Assembly (NCBI GenBank): GCA_022568135.1
Contig: JADFFQ010000002.1
Location: 94,853-158,852 of the forward strand
Direction of reading: 5' to 3'
Source of the DNA: Planctomycetota bacterium
GTDB taxonomy: Bacteria > Planctomycetota > Phycisphaerae > Phycisphaerales > SM1A02
DNA length: 64,000 bases
Shown here in pieces: positions 1 to 10,842 of the stretch; within the stretch, counting starts at the first letter, position 1, and each line of letters begins with the position of its first letter. A program made the position numbers and the translations under genes. The notes beneath the pieces were generated by a model, which had not been told where the DNA came from, ran no database searches, and was given only the letters and a program-made list of their open reading frames with translations.

Positions 1-542
1 CAGAGCATGGTGGGAAACATCGCTGGGTGGCTTATTGCCGCCTCCTCCGCGGTTTTGCGAATGTCAGACCAGAGGCTCAGCGAATAGCGGAGCCATTCTT
101 CCCCCGAAAGATCGTTGCATCGACGTGTCGATCTCTTCGTAGTGGGCCGTGGCGCAGTCTCAGGCATTGTCCCCTGCGTTGCAGCCCCAAGCCCCTCAAG
201 CACTCCGTGCTCGACCTTCACGGCGAAGCGATCGCGCTGAGTGCGAGAGAAAACGAGGTGATCCCCGTCGGCGACACCGTGCTGGCGGAAGAACTTTTTC
301 CAACCACGCCAGCGAAAGATACCTTTGGCGGCATCGATCTCCGTCTCGATTGCGCCAAAATTATCGAGTTCAAGCGTACAGGGTTGAGCATCGGTTTCAT
401 CGAGGCGGTCACCACGAATGGCCGACTTTGGGAAGAACCACAGATACTCCCTGATGTACACGTGGCCGTTTCGCAGATTCCCACCGGTGATGGGCACCTT
501 GATCGTGGAGCTGCGCTGCGGTGTCTTTGTCGTCGAACTCAT
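1..542 (-). CDS. DNA methyltransferase, N-terminal part (cut by window edge)
   Basis: This reading frame runs off the left edge, so only about 180 N-terminal residues are visible. It starts at ATG 542. Residues about 14-110 resemble the B3/EcoRII-N-like DNA-binding fold found in front of some bacterial methyltransferases (VPITGGNLRNGHVYI near the start, then WKKFFRQHGVADGDHLVF). The last visible part, EEWLRYSLSLWSDIRKT then HPAMFP, matches how the catalytic part of N4-cytosine/N6-adenine DNA methyltransferases of this type begins. The catalytic motif itself lies outside the window. It follows RNase R on the same strand after about 160 nt. It is probably part of a restriction-modification or orphan methylation system; the family call is from remembered pattern only. 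Confidence 0.6.
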   Translation of the reverse strand, partial: MSSTTKTPQRSSTIKVPITGGNLRNGHVYIREYLWFFPKSAIRGDRLDETDAQPCTLELDNFGAIETEIDAAKGIFRWRGWKKFFRQHGVADGDHLVFSRTQRDRFAVKVEHGVLEGLGAATQGTMPETAPRPTTKRSTRRCNDLSGEEWLRYSLSLWSDIRKTAEEAAISHPAMFPTML

Positions 543-700
543 GATGCTGTACGTTTGCGCATCGCCGGTAACCGTATCGTGGTGTGGTAAGACTATCAAA
601 CCGACTGCCGCACATCAACCTGCCGGCTGTTCAACGCTAACTCCATAGTAAACGTGATACCGCCCAGCACCAGGTCGCAACATGCAGATTGGCCACACCA

Positions 701-3046
701 TCAGCGACGGCGTTTACTGCGGCGGGGGTGTTTGGAGGCTTTGCGCTTGCCTTTGGCGCGGTCGGGGCGCTGCTTCGACGCAGCTCGCTCAACTTGCTGG
801 GGCAGTAGGGTGAGTTGCAGGTCGAGGTGCCGGGAGGCGAGATCGACGCGCAGAATCTGGACGGTGACGATGTCGCCGATGCCCAGTGACGCACCGCTGC
901 GCTGGGCGACGATTCGGCCGGTCCTCTCGTCGGCGGTCCACCGATCGGCACGGCCAGCGGATTGCGGCATGTCCTGCATCCGGACCATCCCCTCGACGAG
1001 GAACCGCTCGATCGAAACGAACAGCCCATTGCTGGTAATGCCCGTCACGACGCCGGGGAACTCATCGCCGAGGTGATGCTCGGCGAGGAACTGCATCACC
1101 AGGAAGTCGCGCAGCTCGCGTTCCGCCGCGTTGGCTTCGATCTCGGTCTCACTACAGTGCCGGCCAAGCTGGATCAACTGGGCCTCGTCAGCCACGCGAT
1201 CGTCATCGGCGAGTCGCTTGCCAAGCTCACTGCGCCTTCGCCCGCCGGGAATGGTTCTCCCGTTGTCGGTCGCGTCCAGATAGGCCTCGATGGCGCGATG
1301 CACCGACAGATCGGGATACCGGCGGATGGGGCTGGTGAAGTGGGCGTAGTGGTCTGAGGCCAGCGCAAAGTGGCCGATCATCGCCGGGCTGTACGATGCC
1401 TTGGCGAGGGTTCGCAGGACTGCGAGATGGATAGCCCGCGCCGCGGGGGTGTCGCGGGTTGCATCGAGCAGGCGCTGGAGATCGCGTCTCGTCGGCTCAT
1501 CGGGAAGGCCCAGGCCCGCCCCCCGCGCGTACATGCGCAGCTCCTCGATGTCGCCGGGAACGGGATCAGGGTGGATGCGCCGCAGGATCGGCACATCCAG
1601 GGCATCGAACGTGCGCGCGACCGCTTCATTCGCCTCGACCATGAACATCTCGATGATTGTGTGGGTGAACGCGCCATCCTCGGGCACCGCGTCGATCACA
1701 TGCCCGGCCTCGTCGAAGACCAGCTCCACCTCCGGAAGATCGAGCACGATCATGCCGTCGCTCAACCGACGTTTTCGAAGAATGCGGGCCAGCGTATCAC
1801 TTCGCCGAAGGCTGTCGATCAACTCATCGCTGTAGCGAGGCTCAGTGCGGCTGTGCTTGCGGGCTTGGTCACGCTCACCGTCGATCAAGGCCTGCGCCTC
1901 GAGGTAGGTCAGCCGCTTCCTGGACGTGATGATCGTCCAGGCCAGACGCTGATGCAGGACCTTGCCCCGGCCGTCGAAGGTGATGAACACCGACTTGGTG
2001 AATCGCCCAACACCTTCCTGGAGCGAACACACCCCGTTGGAGAGGGCCTCGGGCAGCATGGGGATGACCAGTCGGGGCAGATAGATGCTGTTGCCGCGCT
2101 CCTTTGCTTCCTCGTCGATGGCAGTACCGGGGCGGACGAAATGCGCCACGTCGGCAATGTGCACGCCGAGCGTCCACTCGTCTTGCTGGGCGTCGTAGGT
2201 AATGGAGATCGCGTCGTCGAAATCCTTCGCATCCGGCGGATCAATGGTGAACGTGAACGTGTTGGTGAGGTCTTCGCGTTCGGGCCGCCGGCCGTTCATC
2301 CGGGCATCGAAGGCTCGGGCTGCCGATGCGGCCTGATCGATGGCCGATGCGGGAAACTCGGTCCGGAGACCGTGGGCCACGATGACCGCCTCGGTCTCGA
2401 CGTCAGGCCGGCCGGCCTCGCCAAGCACCCGTACAATGACGCCTTCAGAGACGTAATGCTCCTGCGGGTAGTGCAGCAGCTCGATCACCACCTTGTCGCC
2501 GGCGGTGGCGTTCTTCGCGTGCGGGTCGCGGATCAGCACCGGCTGGTGGAGTGATCGGCCGTCGGGCTCGACGAACCATTGCCCGCCACGGTGAAACAAC
2601 GCCCCGACAAAGTGATCTCGTCCTCGCTGGACCACCTCGATGATCTGCCCGATGTAGGGGCTGCGGCCGGCGCGGCTCTTGCCGCGCCAGGCCTGTCGGA
2701 TCACCTTGGCCCGCACCCGATCACCCGAGATAGCGTCGCGTGCCCTGCCCACAGGGATAAACAGATCGCCGTCGCGGTACGAATCGTCGGGGACCACAAA
2801 TCCGAACCCTCTGGCGTTGAGTCGAAAGCTGCCGATCACTTCGTCCTGATAACTCGGCAGTTGAATGAGCCCATCACGATCGCTCTCGATGCGGCGCAGC
2901 TCGACGAGCTGCTCGATCGCCGCATGGAACGCGGTCTGATCCTTCGGCTGCGTTTGCAAGTCGCGCGCCATCTGCTTGACCGTGGATGGCCGATAGTTTG
3001 TGTGGGCCAGGTGTTCGAGAATACGACTGGTGAAGCGCAGTGGCAT
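701..3046 (-). CDS. rnr: Ribonuclease R (RNB-family 3'-5' exoribonuclease)
   Basis: Processive 3'-5' exoribonuclease that degrades structured RNA and helps in rRNA and tmRNA-linked quality control in the cytoplasm. The 781 residues are a normal length for RNase R. Order: N-terminal winged-helix region (about 1-60), cold-shock domains (about 70-230, with GSFRLNARGFGFVVPD), RNB domain (about 260-590) carrying TIDPPDAKDFDDA with Asp269, Asp275, Asp277 and Asp278, the catalytic metal ligands. A C-terminal S1 domain follows (about 650-740), then a strongly basic tail (KGKRKASKHPRRSKRRR) as in many RNase R proteins. Start ATG 3046 agrees with the family N-terminus. Confidence 0.96.
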   Translation of the reverse strand: MPLRFTSRILEHLAHTNYRPSTVKQMARDLQTQPKDQTAFHAAIEQLVELRRIESDRDGLIQLPSYQDEVIGSFRLNARGFGFVVPDDSYRDGDLFIPVGRARDAISGDRVRAKVIRQAWRGKSRAGRSPYIGQIIEVVQRGRDHFVGALFHRGGQWFVEPDGRSLHQPVLIRDPHAKNATAGDKVVIELLHYPQEHYVSEGVIVRVLGEAGRPDVETEAVIVAHGLRTEFPASAIDQAASAARAFDARMNGRRPEREDLTNTFTFTIDPPDAKDFDDAISITYDAQQDEWTLGVHIADVAHFVRPGTAIDEEAKERGNSIYLPRLVIPMLPEALSNGVCSLQEGVGRFTKSVFITFDGRGKVLHQRLAWTIITSRKRLTYLEAQALIDGERDQARKHSRTEPRYSDELIDSLRRSDTLARILRKRRLSDGMIVLDLPEVELVFDEAGHVIDAVPEDGAFTHTIIEMFMVEANEAVARTFDALDVPILRRIHPDPVPGDIEELRMYARGAGLGLPDEPTRRDLQRLLDATRDTPAARAIHLAVLRTLAKASYSPAMIGHFALASDHYAHFTSPIRRYPDLSVHRAIEAYLDATDNGRTIPGGRRRSELGKRLADDDRVADEAQLIQLGRHCSETEIEANAAERELRDFLVMQFLAEHHLGDEFPGVVTGITSNGLFVSIERFLVEGMVRMQDMPQSAGRADRWTADERTGRIVAQRSGASLGIGDIVTVQILRVDLASRHLDLQLTLLPQQVERAASKQRPDRAKGKRKASKHPRRSKRRR

Positions 3047-3248
3047 GTGGCAATAGGCTCTTAGGTACGCCGGTCAGGCACGACGGTAGGTTGGGGCGTT
3101 AAACGAGGCAAACCTGGACGGTCGCGCGGGCTCAAAAGTGCTTCGATTTGCAGATTCAGTCGTGCATTCGGCCGGGAATGTGGCAAGGTTCAAGAGGGTT
3201 TTTCAGGGCCATGGCACAGCGCCATGGGGAAACCTCGATCCTTGCAAC

Positions 3249-3734
3249 ATGGAGAACACGAAAAAGATGAAGAAGATGCAATTACACTTGCGGGTGTTGG
3301 TGATCCTGGCGGTGGGGGCAACGGCCATCGTCATCACGATGGGCGCCGCCGGCCGCTCAACGGTCGCCCACCAGTACTTCGTGCAGGGCCGGCCGGCTAC
3401 CGAGCTCTTCATCCTGCCCGGCGGTAATCCCAAGTTCGATAGCTCCATCGCGCGGCTCGACACGCGAACGGGCGCCGTCTATCGGTTCCGCGGCAATGTC
3501 GACAACTCGAGCGTGCGGAACACCTGGGAGCTGCGCGTCGGGCCGGTCAAGCTGGCAACCTCCGGCCTGCTGGAGATTCAACAGGTGAGGCCGGAGAAGG
3601 TCGCCAACCAGCACGATCCCACGCCGAGGCCGCTGGAGACGTTCCTCGTGGACATCGTCACTGGTGACACCTGGATTCTTCGACGCCGCGCCAGCACCAA
3701 CGCCACGTGGGATCCGGTGGAGATTTACCGGTAA
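3249..3734 (+). CDS. Membrane-anchored hypothetical protein
   Basis: 161-residue protein of unknown family. Residues about 10-38 (LRVLVILAVGATAIVITMGA) form one hydrophobic segment after a lysine-rich start (MENTKKMKKM), so it is a signal anchor or uncleaved signal peptide. The rest is a small soluble domain with DTRTGAVYRF and VDIVTGDTWIL, which look like repeated beta-strand units with a DxxTG pattern. The start at 3249 was preferred to an upstream ATG at 3138 because the lysine-rich plus hydrophobic segment then sits at the N-terminus. It converges on the fmdB-like gene. No function can be assigned. Confidence 0.65.
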   Translation: MENTKKMKKMQLHLRVLVILAVGATAIVITMGAAGRSTVAHQYFVQGRPATELFILPGGNPKFDSSIARLDTRTGAVYRFRGNVDNSSVRNTWELRVGPVKLATSGLLEIQQVRPEKVANQHDPTPRPLETFLVDIVTGDTWILRRRASTNATWDPVEIYR

Positions 3735-3777
3735 GGGGCTCTCGGCTGTCGGCTTTTGGCAGACCGGCGGCTCTCCT

Positions 3778-4116
3778 TCAATCAGTGTCTTTGCTCTGCG
3801 AACCGCCGGAGGTTTGCGACGAGCTCGACGAGTCGCTTGACTTCGCCTTGGACTTGGCAGCCTTATCATCCTTCTTGGTCGTCTTGCCCTGAGCTGCCTT
3901 CTTCTCAGCCTCGGCCGCCTTCTTGTAGGAATCACTTCGATAGTCGGTTTCGTGGAAGCCGCTGCCTTTGAAGATGACGCCGGCCCCGGTGCCGATGAGG
4001 CGTTTGAGCCTGGGCTGCTCGCACTTGGGGCACTTGCGCTTGACCCGGTCGGTCATGGATTGGAACAGTTCGAACTCATGACTGCAAGCATCACAAACAT
4101 AATCATACGTGGGCAT
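3778..4116 (-). CDS. FmdB-family zinc-ribbon regulatory protein
   Basis: Small putative regulatory zinc-ribbon protein. The first 45 residues carry the family signature MPTYDYVCDACSHEFE with a second CPKC pair, giving a four-cysteine zinc site. The remaining 65 residues are low complexity (Lys/Ala/Ser rich), common in this family. The ATG at 4116 restores the family start MPTYDY; a GTG at 4122 is the only longer option. The grpE stop codon lies 2 nt upstream, so the two genes are translationally coupled. Its role in the chaperone operon is unknown. Confidence 0.85.
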   Translation of the reverse strand: MPTYDYVCDACSHEFELFQSMTDRVKRKCPKCEQPRLKRLIGTGAGVIFKGSGFHETDYRSDSYKKAAEAEKKAAQGKTTKKDDKAAKSKAKSSDSSSSSQTSGGSQSKDTD

Positions 4117-4118
4117 TG

Positions 4119-4730
4119 TCACTCCCCCTCATGGTGGGGCGCGGCGACGGCAACCTTGGCCGGGCGGAGCACCTGATCGCCCATTGCGTAACCCGGCTGA
4201 AGGACGGAGACAATATGGTTGGGCGTCATGCCCTCGGCCGGCTGCCGCATCACCGCTTCGTGTCGGTTCGGGTCGAACTCGTCGCCGACCACCGGCTCGA
4301 TCCGCTGCACTCCCTGACTCTCTAATGCCTTGACCAGCTCGCACTGTGTGATCCGTACGCCGCCGAGAAGCTGCTCGACGGTGGTTTGCTCGGCGTCTTG
4401 ATCCAGCGCCAGGTCGAGATGATCGAGCACACCGAGCATCGACCTGACCACCCGGGCGGCACCGGTTTCAGCGGCGCGGTGTTCATTCTCGACCGCCCGG
4501 CGTTGGAAATTGACAAAATCCGCCAACGCACGCTGCCGAGCAGCGATTGCGTCCTCGAGCTCGGCTTGGAGCCGCTCCAACAAAGCCGAGGGGTCTTGGG
4601 GAGCCTCGACCTCCTCGGCGGCTGCCTCCTGGGCCACCTCCGGTGTACCCTCCGCCGGCGCCCGCTCTGTTGTGCTGGCGTTGGTAACGCGTCCGGGCGT
4701 CTTCGGTTGATGAGCATTGCGCTTCGGCAT
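4119..4730 (-). CDS. grpE: GrpE, nucleotide exchange factor of DnaK
   Basis: Cochaperone that releases ADP from DnaK. The 203 residues include an acidic, disordered N-terminus (about 1-45), a long coiled coil (about 45-110, LERLQAELEDAIAARQRALA) and a C-terminal beta domain ending with the conserved pattern NHIVSVLQPGYAMGDQVLRP. It lies directly downstream of dnaJ and overlaps or abuts the fmdB-like gene. No dnaK is present in the window, so the DnaK partner must be encoded elsewhere. Confidence 0.94.
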   Translation of the reverse strand: MPKRNAHQPKTPGRVTNASTTERAPAEGTPEVAQEAAAEEVEAPQDPSALLERLQAELEDAIAARQRALADFVNFQRRAVENEHRAAETGAARVVRSMLGVLDHLDLALDQDAEQTTVEQLLGGVRITQCELVKALESQGVQRIEPVVGDEFDPNRHEAVMRQPAEGMTPNHIVSVLQPGYAMGDQVLRPAKVAVAAPHHEGE

Positions 4731-4754
4731 CTGTAGTGCATCGCCTCCGCAGGA

Positions 4755-5900
4755 CTAGGTTCCGGCCACCGCGTCCTTGATTTTGGTCCACATCGATGGG
4801 CTCCCCGCGCCGACGTCTAGTTTCTCCGTCTTGGCGTACTCCCGCAGCAGGTTCTTCTGACCGTCGCTGAGCTTTCTGGGAACAACCAGTTGCACCACCA
4901 CCACCAGGTCGCCCCGCTTGGGGGAGCGCAAGTTGGGAAGCCCGCGCTGGGGGAGACGAAACAACGCGCCGTGCTGGGTGCCCGGCGGAACGCTCAGCGA
5001 CGCCGGCCCATCGAGCGATGGAATATCCACCTCCGCGCCCAAGGCCGCTTGTGTGAACGCAATGGGCACCGCCACCAGCAGATGGTCGCCGTCGCGCTCA
5101 AACTGCTGATGCTGGCGTACTCGCACCACCACTTGAAGATCACCACGAATGCCCCGGCCGCTGGGGCTGTCCTCCGCCAAGGGCGGCTCACCTTCGCCGA
5201 CCACGCGCACAGCCTGTCGGGCGTGGATGCCCGGCGGAATCTTCACCCTCAGCTTCCGCTTGATCGATACCCGCCCGGAGCCGTAGCAATCGGGACATTT
5301 CTCGGCGATGATGGTGCCTCGGCCTTGACATTGCCGGCAAGTGGTCACCATGCGGAACATGCCGCCAAAGCCGGCCTGGACCACCTGGCCGCTTCCGGCG
5401 CAGGTGGGACACGCTTGTGGCTTGGTGCCGGGTTTGGCCCCCTCGCCCCCGCAGGCCTTACAGACGTCCAGCCGCTTGAACTCTACATCGCGACTGGTGC
5501 CAGCGAGCACCTCGTCCAAGGTCACTTCAACCTCAGTCTCCAGATCGTAGCCGCGAGGGACGCCGCCGCGCCTCCGGCCGCGACCGCCGGTCCCGATGCC
5601 CCCGAAGATCTCCTCGAACATCGAGAAGATGTCTTGGGCGTTCATCGAGCTGAAATCGTGGCCTGGGGTGGATCGCAACCCGCTGTGGCCATAGCGATCG
5701 TAAATCGTGCGGCGCTCGGGGTCGCAGAGCACCTCGTAGGATTCCGCGCACTCCTTGAACTTCGCCTCCGCCTCGGGATCGCCCGGGTTGCGATCGGGAT
5801 GGTACTTCATCGCCAGCCGCCGATAGGCGCGCTTGACCTCATTATCCGAGGCATTGCTCGGCACGCCAAGGATCTCGTAGTAGTCGCGCGTCGTGGGCAT
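4755..5900 (-). CDS. dnaJ: Chaperone protein DnaJ (type I Hsp40)
   Basis: Stimulates DnaK ATPase and delivers unfolded clients. 381 residues in the usual order: J domain 1-70 with His34-Pro35-Asp36, short Gly/Phe-Gly/Arg linker ([14 protein letters not shown]), central zinc domain with four CxxCxGxG motifs ([32 protein letters not shown]), then two client-binding beta domains and the dimerisation end. All zinc ligands are intact. It sits between groEL1 and grpE, with 24 nt to grpE and about 190 nt to groEL1, so it may have its own promoter. Confidence 0.97.
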   Translation of the reverse strand: MPTTRDYYEILGVPSNASDNEVKRAYRRLAMKYHPDRNPGDPEAEAKFKECAESYEVLCDPERRTIYDRYGHSGLRSTPGHDFSSMNAQDIFSMFEEIFGGIGTGGRGRRRGGVPRGYDLETEVEVTLDEVLAGTSRDVEFKRLDVCKACGGEGAKPGTKPQACPTCAGSGQVVQAGFGGMFRMVTTCRQCQGRGTIIAEKCPDCYGSGRVSIKRKLRVKIPPGIHARQAVRVVGEGEPPLAEDSPSGRGIRGDLQVVVRVRQHQQFERDGDHLLVAVPIAFTQAALGAEVDIPSLDGPASLSVPPGTQHGALFRLPQRGLPNLRSPKRGDLVVVVQLVVPRKLSDGQKNLLREYAKTEKLDVGAGSPSMWTKIKDAVAGT

Positions 5901-6091
5901 GAGCAGGGTTCAGGAGTCAGGAGTCGGAATGTCCGCATGATTCTTGACACGCGGATGACCGATCTCTACCTGCACCCTCAACGGGCTGTACGAGGCGCCT
6001 CCCCAAAGCATCAAGGACCGAGTGTGAGGATTGACACGGTCGCCACCACCCACAACGCCTCGGTCCTCGGCCCTCCGGCACGGATACCGGA

Positions 6092-7705
6092 TCAGCATAC
6101 AGCCTCTTCGACCGGATCCTCATCGTCCTTGAGTTCCGTGACGATCACATCAGTGGTCAACATCAGCCCGGCAACCGACGCGGCACTCTGAAGCGCGGTG
6201 CGAGCGACCAGGGCCGGGTCGATGATGCCGGAAGTCACCAGGTTCTCATACTCGCCGGTCTCGGCGTTGAAGCCGAAGCCGCCGGTACCCTCTTTGATCT
6301 TTTCGACGACAATATCACCGTCGAAGCCGGCGTTGGTTGCGATCTGCCAGGTCGGGGCCTCCAGGACCCCGGCGACGATGTCGAAGCCGAGCTTCTCATC
6401 GCCACGAGCCTTTCGGCGGGCGTCCTGCACGGCGCTGATTGTGCGCAGGAAGACCACCCCTCCACCGGGAACGTAGCCTTCCTTCGCGGCCGATCTCGTG
6501 GCGTTGAGCGCATCCTCGACGCGATCCTTGCGTTCCTTCATCTCGATCTCGGTGGCGGCGCCCACATTGATCACCGCCACTCCGCTGATCAGCTTCGCCA
6601 GCCGTTCCTGGAGCTTTTCACGGTCGTAGTCACTGGTGGACTTATCGTACTGCGCGCGAATCTGATTCGCCCGGGCTTCGATGTCCTTCTTCTTTCCGGC
6701 ACCTTGGATGATCGTCGTGTCGTCTTTGGTCACGGTGACCTTCTGTGCCCGTCCCAGTTCGGACAGCTCGATGTCCTCCAGGTTACGGCCAATGTCTTCG
6801 GAGAAGAAGGCGCCGCCGGTCAGCGTCGCGATGTCGCCGAGCAGCGCCTTGCGCCGATCGCCGAACCCGGGCGCTTTGACGGCACAGACCTGGATCACGC
6901 CGCGGAGGCGATTGACCACCAGCGCCGCCAGGGCCTCGCTCTCGACGTCCTCGGAAATGATCAGGATGGGTTTGCCGGAGGTCGCCACCTTGTTGAGCAG
7001 CGGCAGGAAGTCCGCCAGGTTGGAGATCTTCTTCTCGTGAATGAGGATGTTGACATCCTCCAGGACACACTCGGCCTTCTTGGGGTCTGTCATGAAGTAG
7101 GGGCTGAGGTACCCCTTATCGAAGGCCATGCCTTCGACGTAGTCGAGCGTGATTTCGGTGGTCTTGCCTTCCTCGACCTCGACGACACCCTCAGGGCCGA
7201 CCCTGTCAATGGCGTCGGCGATGAACTTGCCAATCTCGACGTCGTTGTTTGCGGATACCGTGGCGACCTTGTGCAGATCGTCGCGGCCTGCACACTTGGT
7301 GGCCAGGTCGTTGATGGTATCACTGACGACCCGAACCGCGTCGTTGATGCCGCGCTGCACGGCCACCGCGTTGGCGCCGGAGATGACATATCGCAGGCCC
7401 TGTCGATAAATCGCCCTGGCCAGGACAACCGCGGTCGTCGTGCCGTCGCCCGCCTCGTCGGCGACCTTCTTGGCGACCTCATTCACCATTTTGGCCCCGA
7501 CATTCTCAAAGGGCTGAGGCAGCTCGATCTCCTTGGCGACGTTGACGCCGTCTTTGGTGACCGTGGGGCCGCCGAACGACTTCTGCACGACCACATGTCG
7601 GCCGGTCGGACCCATGGTCAGGCCGACGGCTCGCGCAATCTGTTGCACCCCCTGCTCGAAGTCCTGGCGGGCCGACGTGTCGAATTTCATTTGTTTGGTA
7701 GACAT
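6092..7705 (-). CDS. groEL: Chaperonin GroEL paralogue 1
   Basis: 60-kDa chaperonin subunit, 537 residues. ATP-binding patterns [24 protein letters not shown] and AGDGTTTA are present, as is the C-terminal equatorial signature ([14 protein letters not shown]). The usual flexible Gly-Gly-Met tail is missing; the protein ends [11 protein letters not shown]. That absence separates it from the second GroEL encoded 1.2 kb away and suggests a specialised or differently regulated copy. It follows groES after 79 nt that hold a structured palindromic repeat. Confidence 0.95.
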   Translation of the reverse strand: MSTKQMKFDTSARQDFEQGVQQIARAVGLTMGPTGRHVVVQKSFGGPTVTKDGVNVAKEIELPQPFENVGAKMVNEVAKKVADEAGDGTTTAVVLARAIYRQGLRYVISGANAVAVQRGINDAVRVVSDTINDLATKCAGRDDLHKVATVSANNDVEIGKFIADAIDRVGPEGVVEVEEGKTTEITLDYVEGMAFDKGYLSPYFMTDPKKAECVLEDVNILIHEKKISNLADFLPLLNKVATSGKPILIISEDVESEALAALVVNRLRGVIQVCAVKAPGFGDRRKALLGDIATLTGGAFFSEDIGRNLEDIELSELGRAQKVTVTKDDTTIIQGAGKKKDIEARANQIRAQYDKSTSDYDREKLQERLAKLISGVAVINVGAATEIEMKERKDRVEDALNATRSAAKEGYVPGGGVVFLRTISAVQDARRKARGDEKLGFDIVAGVLEAPTWQIATNAGFDGDIVVEKIKEGTGGFGFNAETGEYENLVTSGIIDPALVARTALQSAASVAGLMLTTDVIVTELKDDEDPVEEAVC

Positions 7706-7724
7706 GGTTGTTGAACCTCAGCAC

Positions 7725-7776
7725 GTTTAGCCGTCGCTCCAAGAGCGACGCGCGGGTCTGCGACCCACGGCTAAAC
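7725..7776. repeat. Three-stem palindromic repeat between groES and groEL1
   Basis: The 52-nt element starts GTTTAGCCG and ends with its reverse complement CGGCTAAAC. Two hairpins lie inside: TCGCTC-caa-GAGCGA and GGGTC-tgc-GACCC. Folded as RNA it would form a three-way junction in the groES-groEL1 transcript. A decayed relative is seen near 16732-16793. It is probably a dispersed REP/MITE-like repeat that may act as an mRNA-processing or differential-expression element. Confidence 0.7.
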
Positions 7777-7784
7777 AGGACCAT

Positions 7785-8075
7785 TTACTTTTCGATCACG
7801 CCCAGCAATTCGCTTTCCCGCATGATCATGTGGGTGACATTCTTGATCTCGATCTCGGTCCCGGCGTACTTGCCGAAAACGACGGTGTCGCCCTTCCGCA
7901 CGGAAGGCTTGACCCGTTCGCCGTTGTCCAGCAACTTGCCCGGCCCGACTGCGACTACCTTGCCTTGGATGGGCTTCTCCTTGGCTGACTCGGGCAGGTA
8001 GATCCCGGACTCGGTCTTCTTGTCCGGGTCAGAAGGCTTGATCAGAACTCGATCTTCAAGAGGTTTGACGGACAT
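7785..8075 (-). CDS. groES: Co-chaperonin GroES
   Basis: 10-kDa lid of the GroEL chamber; 96 residues. Begins MSVKPLEDRVLIKP and carries the mobile loop (KKTESGIYLPESAKEKP) and the ending VTHMIMRESELLGVIE. The ATG at 8075 has GGAGA about 9 nt upstream; the frame is open further upstream but without family similarity. Its first 20 nt overlap the end of the retropepsin-like gene. It is the only groES in the window and so may serve both GroEL paralogues. Confidence 0.95.
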   Translation of the reverse strand: MSVKPLEDRVLIKPSDPDKKTESGIYLPESAKEKPIQGKVVAVGPGKLLDNGERVKPSVRKGDTVVFGKYAGTEIEIKNVTHMIMRESELLGVIEK

Positions 8076-8544
8076 TGTCGGTTGTCTCCGATGATTGACG
8101 ATTGCTGAAACCACAGATCTGACAAAGGTAGAGATTCGCTGGGCGGTCTGCGGTGACTATTTCCTTCTGAATGCGACCGGTTGCCGCATACCGTGGACCG
8201 GCCGCGACCAGCTTCCTGTGCGAGGCATCGACCGTGAGATTCAGACCTTCCAATGAGCGTGCACCGAGGAGTCCGAGATCACCTTCCTCAGCGAATACAA
8301 CCTCGTCAACGGTGTAGGCGTCTCCTACCCCAATGAACACAAAACCGACACTGCGCGTGATCTCCTCTCCGTTGGCCAAAACGAACTTCAAGTCCTTCTT
8401 TTCGCGCTTGACGCCGAGACCTTCAAGAACGTTGCTCCGAATCCAGGTGGAGTCGCTGCCTGTATCAACCAGGAGTTGTTTCACGGCCACAGATTTCTGG
8501 CGCTGGAGATCCGAGACGGTACAAGCTGTGTGGAAGGTTCCCAT
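8056..8544 (-). CDS. Retropepsin-like (clan AA) aspartic protease
   Basis: 162 residues. The region LLVDTGSDSTWI (about 25-36) is the D-T/S-G catalytic motif of single-domain retropepsin-like proteins, followed by LEGLGV and a later hydrophobic-hydrophobic-Gly segment (LGLLGARSLEGLNLTVD) typical of clan AA. It would act as a homodimer. The family usually ends shortly after the segment VAAGPRYAATG; here about 40 extra residues (with CQIC) run into the groES start. ATG 8544 (MGTF) fits the family; a GTG at 8550 is an alternative. The substrate is unknown, and its position between groEL2 and groES is unusual. Confidence 0.75.
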   Translation of the reverse strand: MGTFHTACTVSDLQRQKSVAVKQLLVDTGSDSTWIRSNVLEGLGVKREKKDLKFVLANGEEITRSVGFVFIGVGDAYTVDEVVFAEEGDLGLLGARSLEGLNLTVDASHRKLVAAGPRYAATGRIQKEIVTADRPANLYLCQICGFSNRQSSETTDNVRQTS

Positions 8545-8593
8545 AATCACATATTACTCAGAGCTTGGGCCAAAGACGATTCGCGATACTTGG

Positions 8594-8791
8594 TCACGCG
8601 CTGCGCTTGGCGATCAGCTGCCGCACGGCCGGCACCAGCTCGACCGGCACTTCCATGACCGTCTGGGTCCGGTCCTCAAACGAGGCCTCATCTTCGGCGA
8701 CCGCCTCCTCTTGGGTCTGGTCCTCGTAGTGCTGGAGCGTTCGACGGACCCGCTCTTCGTCCCAACCTTCAGGAAATCGGCTCCGTTTCAT
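8594..8791 (-). CDS. Small acidic conserved protein upstream of the retropepsin-like gene
   Basis: 65-residue protein, MKRSRFPEGWDEERV..., very acidic in the middle (EEAVAEDEASFED) and ending VPVELVPAVRQLIAKRSA. Similar short proteins occur next to unrelated small genes in many bacteria, and the layout (small first gene, 49 nt, second gene) resembles toxin-antitoxin pairs. However, no toxin fold is recognisable in either gene. The C-terminal helix could be an oligomerisation or partner-binding segment. Function not known. Confidence 0.6.
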   Translation of the reverse strand: MKRSRFPEGWDEERVRRTLQHYEDQTQEEAVAEDEASFEDRTQTVMEVPVELVPAVRQLIAKRSA

Positions 8792-8871
8792 AACGTTTCG
8801 TGACGTTCAGTTCTCCGCTTTGAGCCTTCAGCTTTTGATGTTTCGACCTTCTTTTGATGTTCTGGCTTTCT

Positions 8872-10548
<1,677 letters not shown>

Positions 10549-10786
10549 GTGGCTTGTCTCCTGGAAGTGATGATCAAGTCTTTCGATCGATCGCGGGACG
10601 ATATCTGCTCGACGCAGACCCCGGGGCGCATCGCACCGCCCGGCACCCGCACCCAGAGCATTCCCTTTCAAAGAGTGCGCCAGTGCCTGCGGTAAGCCCT
10701 ACCCCGCCTAACCGAAGCGATATCAACGATTTCAGGCCAAGGCAGGCCACTCGGGCCCCCACGGGTAGCTGACACGGTCAACCGGC

Positions 10787-10814
10787 CTTGGCACTGCGGC
10801 TGCCAAGCTGGCAG
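10787..10814. other. Overlapping inverted repeats upstream of groEL2
   Basis: CTTGGCA and TGCCAAG are separated by 7 nt (10787-10807), and CTGCCA-agc-TGGCAG (10800-10814) overlaps the right arm. The site lies about 240 nt upstream of groEL2 and about 30 nt after the stop of the preceding minus-strand gene. It could be an operator with three half-sites or the stem of a terminator lacking a T run. The sequence does not decide between them. Confidence 0.35.
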
Positions 10815-10842
10815 ACTACAGGCCGCCGAGGCGAGAACCATA

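Noticed and set aside
4890..6191. 433-codon plus-strand frame opposite dnaJ
   Set aside because: It is the antisense of dnaJ and the groEL1 end; no domain is visible and the DnaJ zinc motifs are intact on the other strand.
7705..8075. CIRCE/HrcA operator for groES-groEL
   Set aside because: No TTAGCACTC-N9-GAGTGCTAA or close match was found upstream of groES or groEL2.
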